Origin: Paenibacillus pectinilyticus
GTDB taxonomy: Bacteria > Bacillota > Bacilli > Paenibacillales > NBRC-103111
Assembly (NCBI RefSeq): GCF_001700435.1
Contig: NZ_LYPC01000027.1
Coordinates: 310,380-374,379, forward strand
Direction of reading: 5' to 3'
DNA length: 64,000 nucleotides
The notes beneath the pieces were generated by a model. It ran no database searches and was not told the origin of the DNA. It was given only the letters and a program-made list of their open reading frames with translations. Below are positions 1-7,653 of this stretch, piece by piece (positions within the stretch are counted from its first letter, which is position 1; each line of letters begins with the position of its first letter). The translations under genes and the position numbers were made by a program.

Positions 1-407
1 ATCATTTACAATCGAGTAAAGGGGCAATTGGGCTTATGCAGCTCATGCCAGACACAGCCGACTGGATTGTGGAATCCTCTAATCTTGGGCCGCATACTCA
101 GGAAGATTTACTTCGCGTGGATGTGAACATTTACTTGGGGTCGTGGTATCTGAATTGGCTCATCAAACATTATAATGGCAATTTAGTTTACGCCATCGCG
201 GCCTATAATGCGGGTCAAGGCAACGTAAATAAGTGGAAAAATAACGGTGTTTGGGACGGTACTGAAGGGAATATTCGTGATATTCCGTTTGGCGAAACGC
301 GACACTATGTGCAACGGGTTCTGTATTATTATGAGAAGTATACGAAGCTTTACACAGATCAATGGAACGGTGTTGCCATGTCCTCATACAAAGAAGCATT
401 GGACTAG
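1..407 (+). CDS. Lytic transglycosylase, SLT domain (5' end missing)
   Basis: The open frame is already running at the window edge, so the N-terminus lies outside. The visible part carries two typical motifs of the soluble lytic transglycosylase (goose-lysozyme-like) fold: GAIGLMQLMP followed by DTA, and YAIAAYNAGQGNV. Enzymes of this family cleave peptidoglycan between N-acetylmuramic acid and N-acetylglucosamine and leave a 1,6-anhydro end. The catalytic glutamate normally sits just before the GxxGLMQ motif and is outside the window. The gene ends within a strong hairpin shared with the convergent SASP gene. The family is clear; the role (cell wall turnover or sporulation/germination) cannot be told from this fragment. 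Confidence 0.85.
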   Translation, partial: HLQSSKGAIGLMQLMPDTADWIVESSNLGPHTQEDLLRVDVNIYLGSWYLNWLIKHYNGNLVYAIAAYNAGQGNVNKWKNNGVWDGTEGNIRDIPFGETRHYVQRVLYYYEKYTKLYTDQWNGVAMSSYKEALD

Positions 408-436
408 CTCCCGGGGGAGCGAAGAGTCCAATGCTT
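394..436. terminator. Bidirectional hairpin between convergent genes
   Basis: The arms AAGCATTGGACT (394-405) and AGTCCAATGCTT (425-436) enclose a second stem, GCTCCC with GGGAGC (407-412/415-420). The stem overlaps the stop codon of the transglycosylase and lies downstream of the minus-strand SASP gene. There is no clean T-run on the plus side and only a short T-rich stretch on the minus side, so termination is inferred from the very strong stem and the convergent layout. Confidence 0.6.
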
Positions 437-473
437 CCTGTGTGGCAGAGTCACGAGCCTGGTTGATTCAAAA

Positions 474-683
474 TTATTTGAATTGACCTGCTAGAGATTG
501 TTCTGCGATTTGTACCAGGCGACGAGTAATGCTACCACCAATAGAGCCAGTGTCACGAGAAGTCATGTTGCCATAGTAGCCATCTTGTGGGATAGCGATA
601 CCTAGCTCTTGAGCTACCTCGTACTTCAACTGATCCAAGGCTGCATTTGCTTGTGGAACGACTAAAGTGTTGCTTGAGCTCAT
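474..683 (-). CDS. Alpha/beta-type small acid-soluble spore protein
   Basis: This 69-residue protein coats forespore DNA in the A-like form and protects it from UV and heat; it is degraded by the GPR protease at germination. The family signature is present: a central [10 protein letters not shown] block, which is the GPR cleavage region, and a second helix with [14 protein letters not shown]. Length is normal for the family. An AAGGAGGTGA ribosome site lies about 6 bases before the ATG. Such genes are transcribed in the forespore by SigG; I could not find a convincing SigG box upstream. Confidence 0.93.
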   Translation of the reverse strand: MSSSNTLVVPQANAALDQLKYEVAQELGIAIPQDGYYGNMTSRDTGSIGGSITRRLVQIAEQSLAGQFK

Positions 684-794
684 GTCTGTTCACCTCCTTG
701 TCGGTTGGTAAATCTATTGTGTGCAGTACGCAGAGTTTCAAGACATGTAACATCTGGTAAAGAATATGATCAGAAAGAAAGGAGGGGAAAGCGA

Positions 795-1274
795 ATGAAA
801 TGTCCGTTCTGTGACCATTCTGGTACGAAAGTGCTTGATTCAAGGTCCGCCAATGAGAATAAATCCATTCGTCGCCGTCGTGAGTGTGAGAAATGCGCGC
901 GTAGATTCACGACCTTCGAGATGGTAGAAGAAACACCCCTAATTGTGATTAAGAAGGATGGAAGTCGGGAAGAATTTAGTCGTGAGAAAATATTGCGAGG
1001 TCTAATTCGTGCTTGCGAGAAAAGACCTGTATCCATGGAACGACTGGAGATGCTGGTGTCTGAAGTTGAAATGCAGCTGCGCACGACTGCACATGCCGAA
1101 GTAGATAGCCTAGGCATTGGCGAAATTGTGATGGAGCAATTGTACCCCGTCGATGAAGTGGCCTACATTCGCTTCGCCTCTGTGTATAGACAATTCAAGG
1201 ATATCAACATGTTCCTGAAGGAGTTAACGCAAATATTGGGAAAGCATGACACCGGATTACTCCGGGATAAATAG
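795..1274 (+). CDS. nrdR: Transcriptional repressor NrdR
   Basis: NrdR is an ATP/dATP-sensing repressor of ribonucleotide reductase operons. The 159-residue product starts with MKCPFC and has a zinc ribbon with Cys3, Cys6, Cys31 and Cys34, followed by an ATP-cone domain that begins near residue 49 ([12 protein letters not shown]). An open frame extends 30 codons further upstream, but the AAAGGAGGGG ribosome site at 778-787 sits 8 bases before the ATG at 795, and family members begin with exactly this Met. A strong terminator follows, so the gene is probably monocistronic. Confidence 0.95.
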   Translation: MKCPFCDHSGTKVLDSRSANENKSIRRRRECEKCARRFTTFEMVEETPLIVIKKDGSREEFSREKILRGLIRACEKRPVSMERLEMLVSEVEMQLRTTAHAEVDSLGIGEIVMEQLYPVDEVAYIRFASVYRQFKDINMFLKELTQILGKHDTGLLRDK

Positions 1275-1303
1275 ATTGTTTTGCCTGTATGCGTAACATA
1301 ACG

Positions 1304-1353
1304 AAGCCGCTTCATCGCGTGTGTTTCAATCACGAGATGAAGCGGCTTTCTTT
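1304..1353 (+). terminator. Rho-independent terminator after nrdR
   Basis: AAGCCGCTTCATC (1304-1316) pairs perfectly with GATGAAGCGGCTT (1336-1348), and the tail is TTTCTTT. It lies 30 bases after the nrdR stop, between nrdR and the convergent DUF4183 gene. Confidence 0.85.
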
Positions 1354-1363
1354 GCCTGTTAGC

Positions 1364-1786
1364 TTAGTTGGTATGGATGGTTGTTGTGACGACAAGATTG
1401 TTCGTCGTTGAGGTAGAGGTCGAGCTTGCCGTGAAGGATAACGTTTCTAGCAAGACCGTGACTCCAATCGTCAAGGAATTGCTAATGACTAGGCTTGCTG
1501 TTGTTAAAGTAAGAATGCCGCCTAGCTGCAGAACCCCATTGACAAAAACGTTATAATAGCCATTACTGCCAGGGACCGTAAGGCTGTTGGCTGCAAGGGT
1601 AGTGCCAGAGTCGTCCTTAAAGCTAGTAGAAGGAATGGTTGTCACACCAGAAAGAATATTCCCAATGACGACTGTTGCTGAGAAGCGTTTAACAGCAGGG
1701 GTAAGGGTTGTCGTTGTTGTCGTGGTAATGGTCCCGGATACTTGACTTGTTGCTGTTGCATAAGAAGTAATGAGATGCTCGCTCAT
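1364..1786 (-). CDS. DUF4183 family protein, threonine-rich
   Basis: This 140-residue protein has the layout of DUF4183, a family seen mostly in Bacillus and Paenibacillus spore formers and often found with exosporium or collagen-like proteins. The parts I recognise are a Thr-rich opening with a run of seven threonines, the block FKDDSG followed by GYYNVFVNGVLQ, a Gly-Val-Leu rich beta region and a Ser/Thr-rich end. There is no signal peptide or membrane segment. An AAAGGAGGAC ribosome site precedes the ATG. A structural role on the spore surface is inferred from the family context, not shown here. Confidence 0.7.
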   Translation of the reverse strand: MSEHLITSYATATSQVSGTITTTTTTTLTPAVKRFSATVVIGNILSGVTTIPSTSFKDDSGTTLAANSLTVPGSNGYYNVFVNGVLQLGGILTLTTASLVISNSLTIGVTVLLETLSFTASSTSTSTTNNLVVTTTIHTN

Positions 1787-1924
1787 GGTTGTCCTCCTTT
1801 CTGGAATGACTGCGATAGCTGCTTTTATTTCCTACATCATATGTCAAGTAGGGCTTGTTTGATTGGGGAAACGGCAGGTGGCACTGCGCGATTGCGTTAT
1901 TTTTTCGTATTCTGACAAAAAGCG

Positions 1925-1957
1925 AAAAAAAGACAGCGGGTTTCCCGCTGTCTTTTT
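1925..1957. terminator. Symmetric hairpin terminator
   Basis: AAAAAGACAGCGGG (1927-1940) pairs with CCCGCTGTCTTTTT (1944-1957) around a TTT loop. A-run and T-run flank both sides, so it can work in both directions. It is placed to end the minus-strand small gene at 2070-2261, before the DUF4183 gene. The rest of the 283-base gap 1787-2069 shows nothing coding. On the minus strand near 1836-1850 there is a CATATGATG that resembles part of a SigK -10 box, but it is too weak to call. Confidence 0.75.
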
Positions 1958-2069
1958 GCTGCTTTTTACCCAAGAAGTCCGTAGCTGCGCCAATTCATCA
2001 TTTTTGAAAAAAAAATAAGAGCATGACAGCAACCGACTGTATTTTTGTAACCGATGAGGCATAATTCGT

Positions 2070-2261
2070 TTATTGAGTACGTTTGTCCAGTTCGCTTCGT
2101 AGAAACTGAATAAATCGAGAGGCTTCCTCAGGTGTTAATACGTTGTTATCAAACGTAAAGGAGAACATGTCCAAAATTTCACTTTCCGGAAGATGAAGGT
2201 TATCAACCAACTGCTTCACGTCTAAGCTTATCGAGCCATTAATTACTGTTTTATGCATCAT
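2070..2261 (-). CDS. Small protein of unknown function (63 aa)
   Basis: I do not recognise this protein. It opens with a short beta-like stretch (HKTVINGSISLDVKQL) and continues as two amphipathic segments ending in a basic/acidic helix (EEASRFIQFLRSELDKRTQ). No signal peptide, cysteine pair or membrane segment is present. The case for a real gene is the AAAGGAGG ribosome site 6 bases before the first of two adjacent ATG codons and the terminator about 110 bases downstream. It lies head to head with another small gene at 2483. Confidence 0.6.
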   Translation of the reverse strand: MMHKTVINGSISLDVKQLVDNLHLPESEILDMFSFTFDNNVLTPEEASRFIQFLRSELDKRTQ

Positions 2262-2482
2262 TCTTTTCCTCCTTTGGTCGTACTGCCATTATCGGACGGA
2301 GGCGGTAGCTGGCTAACATTTTGGACACTAGACTTCATGCCAATTTAGTCCCTATAGCTTTGCGTCATCACTTTTCAGTGATTTTGCCTTTTTCGTACCA
2401 ATAACAGCTGATATGAAAACTATATCACAGGTAAGGTTTCACTGACTATTAATTACATTAATTCGAAGGATGGTTGAAGCAT

Positions 2483-2656
2483 ATGTCCGTCAATAGCCCA
2501 AAATTTAATCATATTTCTTATGAATTGGATATTGTAAAAGTAGCGAAAGCACTTGGCATCGATCATGAACGCTTAATCGCTTATGTCTACGCGCAGTCAG
2601 ATGACGCTAAGACCCAGGCTGAGACAGAAGCTTCATCCTCATCGGATCCCAAATAA
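2483..2656 (+). CDS. Small acidic-tailed protein of unknown function (57 aa)
   Basis: I do not recognise this protein. Residues 13-40 form a plausible helix (ELDIVKVAKALGIDHERLIAY), followed by a tail rich in Ala, Glu, Ser and Asp. The start is uncertain: a TTG at 2474 and an ATG at 2483 are in frame, and the AAGGA at 2466-2470 is 3 bases from the first and 12 from the second. I chose ATG for codon strength. A hairpin follows the stop directly. Coding status rests on the open frame and this context only. Confidence 0.5.
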   Translation: MSVNSPKFNHISYELDIVKVAKALGIDHERLIAYVYAQSDDAKTQAETEASSSSDPK

Positions 2657-2682
2657 AAACACTGCAACAGGAAGTTGCAGTG
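2655..2682 (-). terminator. Terminator of htpG
   Basis: Read on the minus strand, CACTGCAAC (2682-2674) pairs perfectly with GTTGCAGTG (2668-2660) and is followed by TTTTTATTT. It lies about 30 bases downstream of the htpG stop. A smaller stem (CGTATTT/AAATACG, 2693-2711) sits between. The same hairpin could also slow plus-strand transcripts from the small gene ending at 2656. Confidence 0.8.
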
Positions 2683-2712
2683 CTACTGATAGCGTATTTT
2701 TAGTAAATACGA

Positions 2713-4593
2713 TTAAACCATGATTTTGCAAATATCATTCGTGAATTCAACCGGATCCTGCAGCGGCAGGCCTTCGATGAGGAGAGCTTGGTTGTACAAG
2801 AGCGCCGTGTACAGGTTCAATTTCTCTTTGTCTTTCTCAAAAGCATCCTTTAAGGAAGCGAACACGTCGTGGTTCACGTTGATTTCCAACACTTTTTCCG
2901 CTTTTACACTTGGGTTGTTCGGCATGGCATTCAAGATTTTCTCCATCTCGATGGTCACATCACCGTCTGTGGATAAACATACTGGGTGCTTTTTCAAGCG
3001 TTTGGATGCTTTAACGGTAGTGACTTTGCCAGCCAAAAGACCATTCATATAGTCGAATAAGTCTTGATTCTCTTTTTTGTCAGACTCGGACTCGGTTTGG
3101 TTATCCTCGACATCAATACCAAGATCCCCACTGGAAACAGAACGGAATTCCTTCTCTTTGTACGTCATGATCATTTTGATCGCAAATTCATCAATATCAT
3201 CTGTGAAGTATAGGATTTCGTAGCCTTTGTCGGTCACCATTTCCGTTTGCGGAAGCTTATCGATACGTTCCATGGATTCACCGGAAGCATAGTAAATGTA
3301 CTTCTGATCTTCAGGCATTCTCGCGATATACTCGTCCAATGTGACGAGCTTTTTCTCTTTGGAAGAGGAGAACATCAACAGATCCTGCAGAAGCTCTTTA
3401 TGCGTGCCGTAGTCGCTGTAAACGCCGAATTTTAGCTGTCTGCCGAAGGACTTGTAGAATTGCTCGTATTTCTCTCTCTCGTCCTTCAGGAGGCTTTGTA
3501 GCGAGCCTTTGATTTTGCTGGAAATGTTTTTGGCGATCAATTTCAACTGACGGTCATGCTGCAGCATTTCACGTGAGATGTTCAGCGATAAGCTTTCGGA
3601 ATCGACCATCCCTTTAACGAAGCTGAAGTAATCAGGCAGCAGGTCCGCGCATTTATTCATAATGAGAACGCCGTTCGCGTAAAGCTCTAGGCCTTTCTCA
3701 TATTCTTTGGAATAGTAGTCATATGGCATGTTCTCAGGGATGAAAAGGATCGCTTGATAGACCACCGCGCCATCCGCACTGACATGAATATGTTTAAGCG
3801 GCTTGTCGAAGCCGTAATGTTTCTCGTGGTAGAACTTCTCGTAATCCTCAGGTGTTAACTCGCTTTTGTTCTTTCTCCAAATCGGCACCATGCTGTTCAC
3901 GTGCTGCTCTTCTTGATAGTCCTCGAATTCGCTTTCGCTGCCTTCTTTCAGACGTTTGCTGGCAATATCCATTTTGATTGGATAGCGGATGAAGTCGGAA
4001 TACTTCTTAACGATCGCTTTCAGGCGATACTCGTCTAGGTACTCGTCGTAGTTATCATCTTCTGTGTTTGGCTTGATTGAGAGCACGATTTCCGTTCCTA
4101 CGGAATCCTTCTCTGCAGGTGCGATGGTGTAGCCGTCAGCGCCGTCAGACTCCCATTTGTAAGCTGTGTCGCTGCCAAGAGCTCTACTCGTTACAGCAAT
4201 GTGGTCCGCGACCATAAATGCTGAGTAGAAACCTACCCCGAATTGACCGATGATGTTGTGGCCGTCTTTGCTTTCGTTCTCTTTCTTAAAAGCAAGCGAG
4301 CCGCTCTTCGCGATAATCCCGAGGTTGTTCTCTAGATCTTCCTTCGTCATCCCGATACCTGTATCGCGGATGGTGAGGATGCGGTTCTCTTTGTCAGCTG
4401 TAATTTTAATGAAATAGCTATCTTTGTCAAAAACGAGCGAGTCGTCTGTTAGCGCCTTGTAGTAAATTTTGTCAATCGCATCGCTGGAGTTGGAGATTAG
4501 CTCTCTTAGAAAGATCTCACGTTGCGTGTAAATCGAATTGATCATCATCTCCAAAAGACGCTTGGATTCGGCTTGAAACTGTTTCTTTTCCAC
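2713..4593 (-). CDS. htpG: Chaperone HtpG (Hsp90)
   Basis: This is the bacterial Hsp90, an ATP-driven cytosolic chaperone dimer. The 626-residue length is normal. The N-terminal GHKL ATPase domain shows the expected blocks in order: [15 protein letters not shown] (about 28-42), [13 protein letters not shown] (about 75-87) and [16 protein letters not shown] (about 115-130); the middle domain contains LNISREMLQ. The start is a GTG 10 bases after AAAGGAGA on the minus strand. A consensus SigA promoter and a CIRCE operator lie directly upstream, so HrcA control is expected, unlike Bacillus subtilis, where htpG is not HrcA-controlled. Confidence 0.97.
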   Translation of the reverse strand: MEKKQFQAESKRLLEMMINSIYTQREIFLRELISNSSDAIDKIYYKALTDDSLVFDKDSYFIKITADKENRILTIRDTGIGMTKEDLENNLGIIAKSGSLAFKKENESKDGHNIIGQFGVGFYSAFMVADHIAVTSRALGSDTAYKWESDGADGYTIAPAEKDSVGTEIVLSIKPNTEDDNYDEYLDEYRLKAIVKKYSDFIRYPIKMDIASKRLKEGSESEFEDYQEEQHVNSMVPIWRKNKSELTPEDYEKFYHEKHYGFDKPLKHIHVSADGAVVYQAILFIPENMPYDYYSKEYEKGLELYANGVLIMNKCADLLPDYFSFVKGMVDSESLSLNISREMLQHDRQLKLIAKNISSKIKGSLQSLLKDEREKYEQFYKSFGRQLKFGVYSDYGTHKELLQDLLMFSSSKEKKLVTLDEYIARMPEDQKYIYYASGESMERIDKLPQTEMVTDKGYEILYFTDDIDEFAIKMIMTYKEKEFRSVSSGDLGIDVEDNQTESESDKKENQDLFDYMNGLLAGKVTTVKASKRLKKHPVCLSTDGDVTIEMEKILNAMPNNPSVKAEKVLEINVNHDVFASLKDAFEKDKEKLNLYTALLYNQALLIEGLPLQDPVEFTNDICKIMV

Positions 4594-4641
4594 GGATAGA
4601 TCTCCTTTCGATATGTAACAGGGTATGTGTTAGATGAGTCA

Positions 4642-4668
4642 TTAGCACTCGCACACTGTGAGTGCTAT
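4642..4668 (-). promoter_or_regulatory. CIRCE operator (HrcA site) upstream of htpG
   Basis: On the plus strand the site reads TTAGCACTC (4642-4650), nine spacer bases, then GAGTGCTAT (4660-4668). It matches the CIRCE consensus in 17 of the 18 arm bases. It lies just downstream of the -10 box of the htpG promoter, covering the likely start of transcription, where HrcA would block initiation. Confidence 0.93.
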
Positions 4669-4676
4669 ACACTAAC

Positions 4677-4705
4677 TTTATAACATCCCTGAATTTTAAT
4701 GTCAA
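4677..4705 (-). promoter_or_regulatory. SigA promoter of htpG
   Basis: The minus strand reads TTGACA (4705-4700), a 17-base spacer, then TATAAA (4682-4677). This is near the vegetative consensus. The -10 box ends 9 bases before the CIRCE element. Confidence 0.85.
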
Positions 4706-4892
4706 TTGGAAAGGGCGATAAAAAATCGTAAACAATAGTAGAGGAAGACATGCCTTAGATAGTTCTGGCGAAATGATGGTTGTGGAGTGTTGAAATTGTT
4801 AGGGGTATTCTTCGCTGAAGATGATTTTGAATAAATAAATTATGTGCGATTTCGAAAGTCATGTTGCTCATGTCTTGTACTAGGGAATATTT

Positions 4893-4922
4893 TCGACAGT
4901 AATCCACCTTTTATGATAGAAT
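4893..4922 (+). promoter_or_regulatory. Possible SigA promoter of the PIG-L gene
   Basis: TCGACA (4893-4898) and TAGAAT (4917-4922) are each one base from the SigA boxes and are 18 bases apart, just before the gene at 4946. Apart from this and the htpG control region, the 352-base gap 4594-4945 shows no gene or repeat. Confidence 0.4.
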
Positions 4923-4945
4923 GTGACATATTGGAGGGATGTCAC

Positions 4946-5701
4946 ATGGATATCAGACGAATATTAGGTCTTCCTGATGTATTAGAAGTCAAAAAAATCG
5001 TATGCGTTCAACCTCACCCTGATGATAACGAAGTAGGGGCCGCAGGAACGATCTACGAGCTTGCACAGCGCGGTTGTGAAATCGTTTACATTACCGTGAC
5101 AGATGGCAGGGGCAGCGGGTCCACAGGCGAAATAGAGCCTGAAGCGATCGCAGCTATTCGCCGCCAAGAGAGGCTGGCTGCTGGGGATATTTTAGGCGTA
5201 TCCAAGCACATCGCACTTGATTTACCTGATATGGGGAACTACACCGAAGAAGAGTTGCTCGCGAAGCTCATTCCCATTATTCGGGAAGAAAAGCCGGACA
5301 TGCTGTTCACCGTTGATCCATGGATGCCGTATGAGGCTCACCCCGATCATATCAAAACAGGCAAAGCTGTGGCATCCGCGATGCTTTTCTCGTCCAACGA
5401 GATTCTTTTCCCAGGCTCTAAGCCGTATGATGTGCCGCAAATTGCGTTCTATGCGACGTCGCATCCGAACACGTTTATTGATGTAACGTCTCACTGGGAG
5501 ACGAAAATGGCATCTATTTTGGCCCATAAGAGTCAATTTGATCATGTTAATTGGCCCTTGGTTAAAGGGTATTTTGATTATCAAGCTGTGCAAATGTACG
5601 GCAAGTTGAAGCAGGATCCGGAAGCTAAAGGATATGCTGAAGCTTTTAAAGTGCTTACCTCACATCAGCTACACTTTTTTCCATCTGCGCTATACAGCTA
5701 A
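4946..5701 (+). CDS. PIG-L family zinc deacetylase
   Basis: The 251-residue product belongs to the PIG-L/LmbE family of zinc-dependent N-deacetylases acting on GlcNAc-type substrates, which includes BshB of bacillithiol synthesis and chitooligosaccharide deacetylases. The first metal and catalytic motif HPDD is at residues 24-27, and the second metal motif HPDH is at 132-135. No signal peptide is present, so it acts in the cytoplasm. An open frame runs 34 codons further upstream, but TTGGAGGG 7-8 bases before the ATG at 4946 marks the start. The sugar transporter follows 42 bases later, so the deacetylase may act on an imported amino sugar; that is inference. Confidence 0.85.
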   Translation: MDIRRILGLPDVLEVKKIVCVQPHPDDNEVGAAGTIYELAQRGCEIVYITVTDGRGSGSTGEIEPEAIAAIRRQERLAAGDILGVSKHIALDLPDMGNYTEEELLAKLIPIIREEKPDMLFTVDPWMPYEAHPDHIKTGKAVASAMLFSSNEILFPGSKPYDVPQIAFYATSHPNTFIDVTSHWETKMASILAHKSQFDHVNWPLVKGYFDYQAVQMYGKLKQDPEAKGYAEAFKVLTSHQLHFFPSALYS

Positions 5702-5743
5702 CAAGTTAAACAGGAACATTACTCGTGAGGAGGCAAGTTCAAC

Positions 5744-7030
5744 ATGGTCACTCTTTCCAAAAAAATCGCCTACAGCTCGAATCAGATTGGGCTCAGCGTC
5801 TTGTGGCAAGCTTTCAGCGCTATTGCCGTTTTTTATTATGTCACTGTGTTGAATGTTTCTGGCACCTCCATTTCCATCGGTATGATCATTTATGGGCTTC
5901 TGAACGCCCTATTTAATTTGGTTGCCGGCTATGTGAGCGACCGTACCAAAACGCGCTTCGGCAGACGTATTCCTTACATTTTGTTCGGCAGTTTGCCGTT
6001 TGGCGTGCTCTTCTTTTTCCTGTTTAATCCACCTGCAGGCAGCTCGACCATGCTGTTAATATATTTCTTCACCTTAACCTTCTTCTTCGATTTAATTTAC
6101 TCGTTCATCGGCCTCAACACCGGAGCTTTATTTCCTGAGATGTATCAAAACAAAAAAGACCGCTATCAAGTATCCGCTTTGCAACAAATGTTTAGCATCG
6201 TCGGGATGATCATCGGAATCGCACTTGCAAAGTCATTAGGCCTGTCCCTTGGTTGGGGGCTGATGGCTGGCATTTTTGCAATCATTGCTGTTATTTCTTT
6301 GTATGTTTCATTGTACGGATCGTTCGAAAATCCAGCTGCAAGTAAGTCAGAACCCCTTGAATTCAAGGAAGCTACCGTTCAGACGTTCAAAAATAAGCTG
6401 TTCAATTCCTACGTCGTAGCGAATTTATTGATTCAATTGACGACAACGATGTTCGTGTCACTCACGGCGTTTTATACCAAATATGTCGTTGTATTGTCTG
6501 GGACCATGAACTCTGTCTTCTTAGGAGCGGTGTTTATCGTGGCGATCCCGATGTCGTTCATTTGGGCGAAGAGCGGTACCCGCTTATCGACAGTTCATGT
6601 CGCGATGATCTCATCCGTGTTATATGCGGTGATCTCGCTTGGGTTCCTTTTTGCACACTCATCCCTAACGGTCATTATCATTGGTGCTCTGCTCGGAATC
6701 CCGGTTTCTGGCTTCATGCTTTCCTTGCATGTGTTGCTTTCGGATGTTGTTGATTTCGATGCACAGCAAACGGGAAGACGTCGTGAGGGGATGTACTATG
6801 GGGTAAATGGTTTCATTATCCGTATCGGGATGTCAATCCAGTATGGGATTATGGGTATTTTCTTCGCGACGAGCGGCTATGATGCGGATAAGGAAGTTCA
6901 GGTCACGAGTGCGATTCACGGCTTCCGCTTCCTGATTGGTGGATTGCCGTTGATTATTTTGGTGATTGCCTTCCTATATCTGCGTAAATATCAAAGCTCC
7001 GAGAAGAAGCATAGAGGCGCTAACAGCTAG
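5744..7030 (+). CDS. GPH/MFS family sugar transporter
   Basis: This 428-residue integral membrane protein has about 12 hydrophobic segments and the MelB-like glycoside-pentoside-hexuronide layout. The loop after the second segment reads GYVSDRTKTRFGRRIPYI, the GPH counterpart of the MFS D-R-x-G-R-R loop, and the late loop has VDFDAQQTGRRREGMYYG, typical of the GPH family. Such proteins import sugars with a cation. GAGGAGG lies about 10 bases before the ATG. It follows the PIG-L gene by 42 bases and is probably cotranscribed with it. The substrate is unknown. Confidence 0.85.
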   Translation: MVTLSKKIAYSSNQIGLSVLWQAFSAIAVFYYVTVLNVSGTSISIGMIIYGLLNALFNLVAGYVSDRTKTRFGRRIPYILFGSLPFGVLFFFLFNPPAGSSTMLLIYFFTLTFFFDLIYSFIGLNTGALFPEMYQNKKDRYQVSALQQMFSIVGMIIGIALAKSLGLSLGWGLMAGIFAIIAVISLYVSLYGSFENPAASKSEPLEFKEATVQTFKNKLFNSYVVANLLIQLTTTMFVSLTAFYTKYVVVLSGTMNSVFLGAVFIVAIPMSFIWAKSGTRLSTVHVAMISSVLYAVISLGFLFAHSSLTVIIIGALLGIPVSGFMLSLHVLLSDVVDFDAQQTGRRREGMYYGVNGFIIRIGMSIQYGIMGIFFATSGYDADKEVQVTSAIHGFRFLIGGLPLIILVIAFLYLRKYQSSEKKHRGANS

Positions 7031-7198
7031 GAGGGTACTCTTCTGAAATTATGAAACCTATACCGAGTATACCGGCTGGACGATGAATGGTTAGATGATG
7101 CCGCTTACATATCTGCTTCCGCGGAAGCATGAACCACATCGCTTTGCAGGATGGTGAGTGGTCGATTGAATCGGCTACAATGCACGCCTAATAGCAAC

Positions 7199-7384
7199 AA
7201 CTGTAAAACATACAGTTATTATTCGCGATTCTCATCGGAAATATCAAATAACTGGAAAACCTGCAGCTAATTAAGTCAGATCTACCCTTTCGAAGAGAAA
7301 TCGGCAATTTTAGTTGTAGGAAATCCAGTTATTCCTCACATATTGATGATTTCGGCTAAATTAACTGTATAAAATCCATCTACT
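7199..7384. repeat. Four degenerate dispersed repeats, about 22 bases each
   Basis: Units at 7199-7220 (AACTGTAAAACATACAGTTA), 7250-7272, 7312-7332 and 7363-7384 share an AACTGnnnAAA core and, in the first and third, a CAGTTATT end. The first is a nearly perfect palindrome. The units start 47-64 bases apart. They resemble short intergenic repeat elements, but I cannot say whether they recur elsewhere in the genome. Confidence 0.45.
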
Positions 7385-7440
7385 CAGGTGGAACATCTAT
7401 GGAACAATAGAAAACAGACATGAACGAACATATGAACGAA

Positions 7441-7468
7441 AACCTCAGCCAAGTGGCTGAGGTTTTTC
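7441..7468 (+). terminator. Rho-independent terminator
   Basis: AACCTCAGCC (7441-7450) pairs perfectly with GGCTGAGGTT (7455-7464) around AAGT, and the tail is TTTC. It is a typical intrinsic terminator for plus-strand transcription from the PIG-L/transporter unit. Confidence 0.85.
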
Positions 7469-7474
7469 TATCAG

Positions 7475-7636
7475 ATCAATGGTCTGTCTTGCGAACTGCA
7501 AATCAATGGTCTGTCTTTCGAACTGTTGATCATTGCTCCGACTTTCGAACTGCTGGTCATTGCTCCGACTTTCGAACTGCTGATCAACAGTATTGCTTTC
7601 GATCTGCCAATCACTTGTCTAACTTTCCATCCCCTG
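7475..7636. repeat. 27-base tandem repeat, six degenerate copies
   Basis: Copies begin at 7475, 7502, 7529, 7556, 7583 and 7610, each exactly 27 bases. Copies 1-2 and copies 3-4 form closely matching pairs; copies 5 and 6 are more diverged. The shared core is TTTCGAACTG. The period is a multiple of three, so one plus frame reads as a 9-residue repeat (DHCSDFRTA type), but that frame has no ribosome site and overlaps the terminator. Confidence 0.8.
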
Positions 7637-7653
7637 ATCTATTTCCTTATCTA

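Larger units (their letters stand above)
7031..7653. other. 623-base stretch without a convincing gene
   Basis: The stretch contains four degenerate copies of a palindrome-like unit (7199-7384), a strong plus-strand terminator (7441-7468) and a 27-base tandem repeat (7475-7636). Bases 7031-7198 show nothing recognisable. The distance of about 410 bases from the transporter stop to the terminator means that either the transcript carries a long 3' region or a decayed gene lies here. Confidence 0.6.

Noticed and set aside
684-794. SigG promoter of the SASP gene
   Set aside because: SigG control is expected for the family, but I found no pair of boxes with acceptable sequence and spacing, so no site is reported.
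1836-1850. SigK-like -10 box before the DUF4183 gene
   Set aside because: CATATGATG only partly fits, and no matching -35 is evident.
4844-4945. Longer N-terminus for the PIG-L deacetylase
   Set aside because: The extra 34 codons overlap the probable promoter, have no ribosome site and are Cys-rich unlike the family; TTGGAGGG marks the start at 4946.
7475-7636. CRISPR array
   Set aside because: The repeats follow one another without unique spacers and diverge from copy to copy; no cas genes are near.
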